A stretch of 10,273 bases of DNA from Microbacteriaceae bacterium. Its GTDB lineage: Bacteria > Actinomycetota > Actinomycetes > Actinomycetales > Microbacteriaceae. A program made the position numbers and the translations under genes. Positions 7,103 through 10,273 of the stretch are shown here, one piece after another (position 1 is the stretch's first letter; each line of letters opens with the position of its first letter). The notes beneath the pieces were generated by a model. That model was not told the origin of the DNA, searched no databases, and saw only the letters and a program-made list of their open reading frames with translations. Location of the stretch: assembly GCA_012511645.1 (NCBI GenBank), contig JAAZFP010000104.1, positions 1-10,273 of the forward strand. The letters are read 5' to 3'.

Positions 7103-7831
7103 CTACCAGTTGGCGTATGACATGTGCCCGGCCGCAGCACGAAGTTCTGCGACGACTTCGTCGAGGTTGGCGGGCACCCCAATGGTGACGACCGAGAGGG
7201 ATGCGGGTGGTTCTCCGTGAATGCGCAGCGGCACGGCGATCGCGGTGAGTCCGTGAATCACTTCATCCTGGCTGATCGAGTAGCCGTGCTTAAAAATCTC
7301 GCGGGCAGCGTCACTGAGTGGCACGCCTTTGAATATGGCGCGGTGCTCTTCTGGGGTGAGTGACGCCTCAACGGCGTGGCTCGGCGCTCCTTGATCAAGT
7401 GGGTGGCGAGCGCCCGGCCGCTGCGCAACGTTTGCGTGCCCGTGGCTCGGTTCGACGCTGAGCATGGTGATCACTTCATCGGCGTCGAGCACTGCGACGA
7501 ATGAGGTCATGCCGAGGGAATTGGCGAGCGTGTGCAGTTCGGGCTGGGCGAGCTGGGTGAGCGCGGGTGCGGCTCCCCGGCCGAGGGCTGCGAGCCTGGG
7601 ACCGAGGCGAATCAGGCCCGCTTCATTGCGCAGCACAAAACGATGCTCTTCGAGGGTGCGCAGGATGCGATAGGCACTGGATCGGTGCACTCCGAGCCGC
7701 TCGGCCAGCTGGGCAATTGACATCGACTCCCCGGCGTCTGCGAGCACCTCAAGCGCGCGCAGCCCTCGGTCGAGGGTTTGCGACCCAACCATGGTGCCTG
7801 GTTCAGCCGGTGTTCGACCTGTGGTGCTCAT
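7103..7831 (-). CDS. IclR-family transcriptional regulator
   Basis: DNA-binding regulator of 242 residues, standard length. The N-terminal winged helix is seen as SQTLDRGLRALEVLADAG (17-34), then the helix-turn-helix SIAQLAERLGVHRSSAYRIL (38-57) and the wing up to about residue 80 (LIRLGPRL). The effector-binding domain follows, with SFVAVLDADEVITMLSVEPS and the typical C-terminal ITAIAVPLR-like block, here LTAIAVPLRIHGEPPASLSV. The ATG at 7831 has only a weak ribosome site (AGAG); an in-frame ATG at residue 14 also lacks a good one, so the longer form is kept. It reads towards the thiamine-diphosphate enzyme gene and diverges from the MarR gene, leaving 129 bp between the two starts. IclR proteins often respond to small organic acids and control adjacent catabolic genes, which fits this setting. 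Confidence 0.9.
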   Translation of the reverse strand: MSTTGRTPAEPGTMVGSQTLDRGLRALEVLADAGESMSIAQLAERLGVHRSSAYRILRTLEEHRFVLRNEAGLIRLGPRLAALGRGAAPALTQLAQPELHTLANSLGMTSFVAVLDADEVITMLSVEPSHGHANVAQRPGARHPLDQGAPSHAVEASLTPEEHRAIFKGVPLSDAAREIFKHGYSISQDEVIHGLTAIAVPLRIHGEPPASLSVVTIGVPANLDEVVAELRAAAGHMSYANW

Positions 7832-7836
7832 AGTTC

Positions 7837-7854
7837 TCTATTCTGGCCGATAGA
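7837..7854. promoter_or_regulatory. Inverted repeat just upstream of the IclR gene
   Basis: TCTAT and ATAGA flank an 8-base spacer immediately before the IclR start codon (first base six positions upstream). An autoregulatory site would sit here, but the five-base arms are short and there is no matching copy elsewhere in the window. Confidence 0.25.
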
Positions 7855-7924
7855 AGCTGGGTGCGGTGTGACGATGCGCTCGGCATCATTGCGATGCGTG
7901 ACTTTTGGGAGAAAATCTCATAGG

Positions 7925-7938
7925 CTTGAAGCTTCAAG
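7925..7938. promoter_or_regulatory. Perfect 14-bp palindrome in front of the MarR gene (putative MarR operator)
   Basis: CTTGAAGCTTCAAG is fully self-complementary and ends 22 bases before the MarR start codon. MarR-family proteins usually bind palindromes of about this size beside their own promoters and repress themselves. The site lies in the shared IclR/MarR intergenic DNA, so binding could affect both genes. Confidence 0.6.
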
Positions 7939-7960
7939 TAATTATTGGATCGGGGGATGC

Positions 7961-8461
7961 GTGGCCGAACAGAATGAGCCCCGCTGGCTGAGTGAGGCGG
8001 AGCGGGACATGTGGGTGCGCCTTGTGGCGACGACGCTGTTGCTGCCCGGTGAGGTCGAGGCGCAACTGAAACGCGACGCTGGCCTCACGTTCTTCGAATA
8101 CCATGTGCTCGCCATGCTCTCTGAGGCTGATGAGCGCACCCGGCTGATGAGCGATCTCGCGCGCTGGGCAAATTCATCCCTGTCGCGCCTGTCCCACGTT
8201 GTGACAAGGCTTGAAAAGCAGGGATGGGTGCGTCGGGAGGCCTGCCCGGACGACCGAAGAGCCACCAACGCGGTGCTGACTGACGAGGGCTTCGCGCATC
8301 TTGAAGCGCACGCACCCGCACACGTCGAGATCGTGCGCAAACTCGTCTTTGACGGACTCACCCCCGAGCAGATCGCTGTCACGACCACGGCGCTTGGCAC
8401 GATTCTTGAGGCAGTCGACCCCGGCCACACGCAGATCCCAGTCGGCAATATCTCGAAGTAG
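7961..8461 (+). CDS. MarR-family transcriptional regulator
   Basis: Winged-helix dimeric repressor of 166 residues, typical family length. LTFFEYHVLAMLSEA (42-56) begins the DNA-binding core, LMSDLARWANSSLSRLSHVV (62-81) carries the recognition helix, and the wing has REACPDDRRATNAVLTDEG (92-110) with the conserved DDRR at 97-100. Cys95 next to the wing is common in this subgroup and does not by itself show redox sensing. The start is the GTG at 7961 preceded by CGGGGG; a nearby ATG at 7957 is out of frame, and the longer open frame back to 7778 runs through the promoter and the IclR gene. It diverges from the IclR gene and converges with hisN. Its target beyond self-control is unknown; the neighbouring transporter is one candidate. 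Confidence 0.88.
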   Translation: MAEQNEPRWLSEAERDMWVRLVATTLLLPGEVEAQLKRDAGLTFFEYHVLAMLSEADERTRLMSDLARWANSSLSRLSHVVTRLEKQGWVRREACPDDRRATNAVLTDEGFAHLEAHAPAHVEIVRKLVFDGLTPEQIAVTTTALGTILEAVDPGHTQIPVGNISK

Positions 8462-8523
8462 CGCCGCCGCAGAGGCGGGCCCGGCTCGCGGACATTGCGC
8501 CGTCGATCCGTGACGACAGTGAG

Positions 8524-8538
8524 GCGAGGCGTCCTCGC
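8524..8538. terminator. Small GC-rich hairpin between convergent marR and hisN
   Basis: GCGAGG-CGT-CCTCGC gives a perfect 6-bp stem with a 3-base loop in the 93-bp gap between the two convergent genes. A second, weaker 5-bp stem (CCGCC/GGCGG) lies near 8462-8480. Neither is followed by a T-run, so a terminator role is only plausible from position. Confidence 0.35.
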
Positions 8539-8554
8539 GCGTCATTGCTGAGGC

Positions 8555-9355
8555 TCAGTTGCGGTGAGCAGCGATGCGCGCAACGGTCGCGTCGTGCACA
8601 TGCCCATTGGTAGCCAGTGAGCTGCCGCCCCACACGGTCTCATTGCCCTCGATGTCAGTGAAGCGCCCCCCAGCCTCGCGCACAATAGGCGCAAGAGCCG
8701 CGAGATCATAGGGCTTGACGTCGAACTCGGCGACGATGTCAACGAGGCCCTCCGCGAGCAGCATGTAGGACCACATGTCTCCGTAGGCGCGGTCACGCCA
8801 CACTGACTCGGCGAGCGCGAGGAGCGAATCGAGGTAGCCTGCGTCGCGCCACTGAGCGATGCTCTGAAAGCTGAGGCTCGCATCTTCGAGTTCGTGAACT
8901 CCAGACACCTGCATGCGACGGGCGGGGGAGTCGCCATCGATCGCCCAGGCGCCCTCACCGATTTCTGCATACCAGCGCGCGCCAAACGCCGGGGCGCTGA
9001 CGACACCAATCGTGACGTCACCATCACTCTCGAGCGCGATGAGAGTGCCCCAGTTTGGCACGCCGCGCAAAAAGTTCGAGGTCCCGTCGATGGGGTCGAG
9101 GATCCATCGGCGATCACCGCTGTCAGCACGCCCCGACTCTTCGCCGAAGAACCCGTCACCCGGGCGCTCGGTTTCGATGCGCTCGCGCAGCGCCCGCTCG
9201 ACGGCGAGATCTGCGTCGGTCACAAAACTGCGGTCAGGTTTCGTGCTCACTGTCAGGTCAGCCGCGCGAAAGCGGGGCAGTGAGATCGAGTCCGCGAGAT
9301 CTGCAAGCTCGAGGGCAAACGCCAGATCGGCTGAAAAACCGGGTTGCTGTGTCAA
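8555..9355 (-). CDS. hisN: Histidinol-phosphate phosphatase, inositol-monophosphatase family (HisN)
   Basis: Mg-dependent phosphatase of 266 residues that removes phosphate from L-histidinol phosphate, the penultimate part of histidine synthesis, in the cytoplasm. Metal-binding motifs are clear: GEE at 71-73, WILDPIDGTSNF at 84-95 with Asp87 and Asp90, and YDLAALAPIVREAGGRF from 216 with Asp217. The stretch FLRGVPNWGTLIALE and the YGDMWSYMLLAEGLVDI block are characteristic of the actinobacterial HisN branch rather than general inositol monophosphatases. The start is a TTG at 9355-9353: AAGGA lies six bases upstream, and the ATG at 9362 is out of frame. It lies directly downstream of the tRNA-Lys terminator, with only 21 bases between, and converges with the MarR gene. 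No other his gene is in the window, as is usual for hisN in this group. Confidence 0.87.
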   Translation of the reverse strand: MTQQPGFSADLAFALELADLADSISLPRFRAADLTVSTKPDRSFVTDADLAVERALRERIETERPGDGFFGEESGRADSGDRRWILDPIDGTSNFLRGVPNWGTLIALESDGDVTIGVVSAPAFGARWYAEIGEGAWAIDGDSPARRMQVSGVHELEDASLSFQSIAQWRDAGYLDSLLALAESVWRDRAYGDMWSYMLLAEGLVDIVAEFDVKPYDLAALAPIVREAGGRFTDIEGNETVWGGSSLATNGHVHDATVARIAAHRN

Positions 9356-9376
9356 AGCGCATCCTTGAAAGAAAAC

Positions 9377-9409
9377 AAAAAGCTTCTACCGCATCGGCTG
9401 AAGCTTTTT
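9377..9409 (-). terminator. Intrinsic terminator of the tRNA-Lys transcript
   Basis: Read on the minus strand, AAAAAGCTTC and GAAGCTTTTT form a 10-bp stem around a 13-base loop, and the T-rich tail TTTTTGTTTTC follows. It lies 35 bases after the tRNA 3' end and 21 bases before the hisN start, so transcripts reaching hisN from the tRNA promoter must read through it. Confidence 0.8.
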
Positions 9410-9444
9410 CTCAATGCCGTGAATAGACGACGTGTGGTGAGCAG

Positions 9445-9517
9445 TACACCCCCCGGGACTCGAACCCGGAACCCACTGATTAAGAGTCAGTTGCTCTACC
9501 TATTGAGCTAGAGGTGC
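9445..9517 (-). tRNA. tRNA-Lys (anticodon CUU)
   Basis: The minus strand folds into a full 73-base cloverleaf: acceptor arm GCACCTC with GGGGTGT (a G-U pair at the end and one inside), D arm GCTCAATAGGTAGAGC, anticodon stem ACTGA/TCAGT with loop CTCTTAA giving anticodon CTT, five-base variable loop GGGTT, and T arm CCGGG-TTCGAGT-CCCGG, then discriminator A. The 3' CCA is not encoded. It decodes AAG, the main lysine codon in high-GC genomes. No duplicate of its 3' end is present in the window, so it shows no sign of use as an integration site here. Confidence 0.96.
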
Positions 9518-9542
9518 TCGCTGCCGCGCGGGCAACAGATAT

Positions 9543-9571
9543 ACCCTAGCACTGCGAAGAAGCTCTCGCAA
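9543..9571 (-). promoter_or_regulatory. Promoter of tRNA-Lys
   Basis: On the minus strand TTGCGA (9571-9566) and TAGGGT (9548-9543) are separated by 17 bases, placing the transcription start about 20 bases before the tRNA 5' end. A weak AAAAC/GTTTT stem at 9570-9584 just upstream may end transcripts of the small membrane-protein gene. Confidence 0.65.
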
Positions 9572-9599
9572 AACGAGGGGTTTTCAGTGGTGAGACGGG

Positions 9600-9854
9600 C
9601 TATCGAGCCCGCTTCGCTGCCTTCTTTTCGGCTTTTGCTTGCTGCTGCGCTTCCTTGATTTGCGCTTCCCGAAGCTCATCATCTTGCTGCTTCGCTACCC
9701 CTGCAATGGCAAGCGTCAGGCCAGCTGCCCAGACTCCCCATATGACGAACCGCCGCCAATCACGGGGCATCTCTTGGGTCTGCCGCATCGTGCCGAGCGC
9801 GCCCAGGAGCGCACCGATCACGCCGATGTTCGTGAGGTACTTACCGATCGACAT
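9600..9854 (-). CDS. Small membrane protein of unknown function with charged C-terminal tail
   Basis: I do not recognise a named family. The 84-residue product has two hydrophobic segments, about residues 5-23 (LTNIGVIGALLGALGTM) and 36-54 (FVIWGVWAAGLTLAIAG), joined by a short basic/acidic loop (RQTQEMPRDWRR). The last 30 residues are almost only Lys, Glu, Gln, Ala and Arg, and probably form a charged helix, perhaps a short coiled coil, ending KKAAKRAR. The amphipathic composition and clean in-frame stop argue for a real gene. The ATG at 9854 has only a weak purine-rich site upstream. It lies upstream of tRNA-Lys in the same direction and diverges from the 76-residue membrane protein. The function is unknown. 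Confidence 0.72.
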   Translation of the reverse strand: MSIGKYLTNIGVIGALLGALGTMRQTQEMPRDWRRFVIWGVWAAGLTLAIAGVAKQQDDELREAQIKEAQQQAKAEKKAAKRAR

Positions 9855-9935
9855 GAGCCCAGCCTACTGCGTGCGCTACGCTTAGGGCAGACCTTGGGCG
9901 AAGTGCCCCGTTCACGCATCGAGAGAGGCCAGCAA

Positions 9936-10166
9936 TTGACCACGCAGAATGATTCGCTGTTTGAAGAAAGCTCACAGGGCGCTGTCAGTGCGGTAACCGC
10001 CTTTGCCTTTGTGCTCGCCCTCATTCTCTTCTTCGGTGGCCTCGTGCTCTCAAGCTATGGGTTCGGTGCGGGCGAGAACGGCATGCTGCTCTTCGTTCTC
10101 GGGCTGGCGTCATCGACGCTCGGCTTTCTTGTCCCATTCGCGATTCTTCCCGCGACTGGCAAGTAA
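9936..10166 (+). CDS. Small two-helix membrane protein of unknown function
   Basis: I do not recognise a family. The product has 76 residues with a polar N-terminus (MTTQNDSLFEESSQG) and two strongly hydrophobic segments, about 18-41 (SAVTAFAFVLALILFFGG onward) and 49-71 (GMLLFVLGLASSTLGFLVPF), separated by a short glycine-rich turn (YGFGAGENG). I place the start at the TTG at 9936 because AGAGAGG ends seven bases upstream. The frame stays open back to 9639, but that part overlaps the opposite-strand gene and has no membrane-protein character. An intrinsic terminator follows about 30 bases after the stop, so this is probably a single-gene transcript. The function is unknown. Confidence 0.75.
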   Translation: MTTQNDSLFEESSQGAVSAVTAFAFVLALILFFGGLVLSSYGFGAGENGMLLFVLGLASSTLGFLVPFAILPATGK

Positions 10167-10197
10167 GTGTCTTCCCCGCAGAACGCGGGAGTGATCA

Positions 10198-10228
10198 GGG
10201 ATCGGCGCAACGCGCCGATCCCTTTTTT
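10198..10228 (+). terminator. Intrinsic terminator of the small membrane-protein gene
   Basis: GGGATCGGCGC and GCGCCGATCCC form a perfect 11-bp stem around the 3-base loop AAC, followed by six T residues. This is a textbook Rho-independent terminator. A smaller CCCGC/GCGGG stem lies just before it near 10175-10189. The last 45 bases of the window after it show no gene. Confidence 0.93.
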
Positions 10229-10273
10229 CATGCCTTGCGTATCGTTCGTGACGCATGTGGGTCGGGGCTAGAC

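Noticed and set aside
9445..9517. tRNA-Lys as an integration site of a genomic island
   Set aside because: There is no integrase, no repeat of the tRNA 3' end elsewhere in the window and no mobile gene, and hisN directly beside it is housekeeping.
9639..9935. N-terminal extension of the small membrane protein on the plus strand
   Set aside because: It overlaps the opposite-strand 84-residue gene and lacks any membrane or domain character; the TTG at 9936 with a good ribosome site explains the coding part.

Overview
The window is high-GC DNA with short intergenic gaps, frequent GTG/TTG starts, strong GGAGG-type ribosome sites, a tRNA gene without an encoded CCA end, and an actinobacterial-type histidinol phosphatase. 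This fits an actinobacterium, probably Microbacteriaceae (Leucobacter- or Microbacterium-like). The lineage is inferred from gene style only.

Left part (1-3542): the N-terminal part of a copper-containing primary-amine oxidase runs off the left edge on the minus strand. Behind it, in the same direction, lies an AraC-family regulator gene whose real start is probably well inside the longest open frame. A FAD-dependent GMC oxidoreductase of the ChoD (cholesterol-oxidase-like) type is transcribed divergently from the regulator. The regulator plus amine oxidase pairing resembles the feaR/tynA arrangement used for aromatic amine oxidation. The role of the GMC enzyme is unknown.

Middle part (3600-8461): a metabolite:H+ symporter of the major facilitator superfamily has a readable promoter with two small palindromes around it. 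It converges, across a 16-bp-stem hairpin, on a gene for a thiamine-diphosphate enzyme of the acetolactate synthase/benzoylformate decarboxylase superfamily. An IclR-family regulator lies upstream of that enzyme in the same direction, and a MarR-family regulator is divergent from the IclR gene, with a perfect 14-bp palindrome in front of it. The simplest reading is a small uptake-and-conversion module for an organic acid, perhaps a 2-oxo acid, under local control. The substrate cannot be read from the sequence.

Right part (8524-10273): housekeeping-like content. It holds histidinol-phosphate phosphatase (hisN, TTG start), tRNA-Lys(CUU) with a promoter and an intrinsic terminator, two divergent small two-helix membrane proteins of unknown function, and a strong intrinsic terminator at the right.

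I found no CRISPR array, insertion sequence, integrase, toxin-antitoxin pair or phage gene, and no clear sign of a wholly new system. The points most worth a second look are the operator-like palindromes in the middle module, the four-cysteine motif in the GMC enzyme, and hisN sitting immediately behind the tRNA-Lys terminator.
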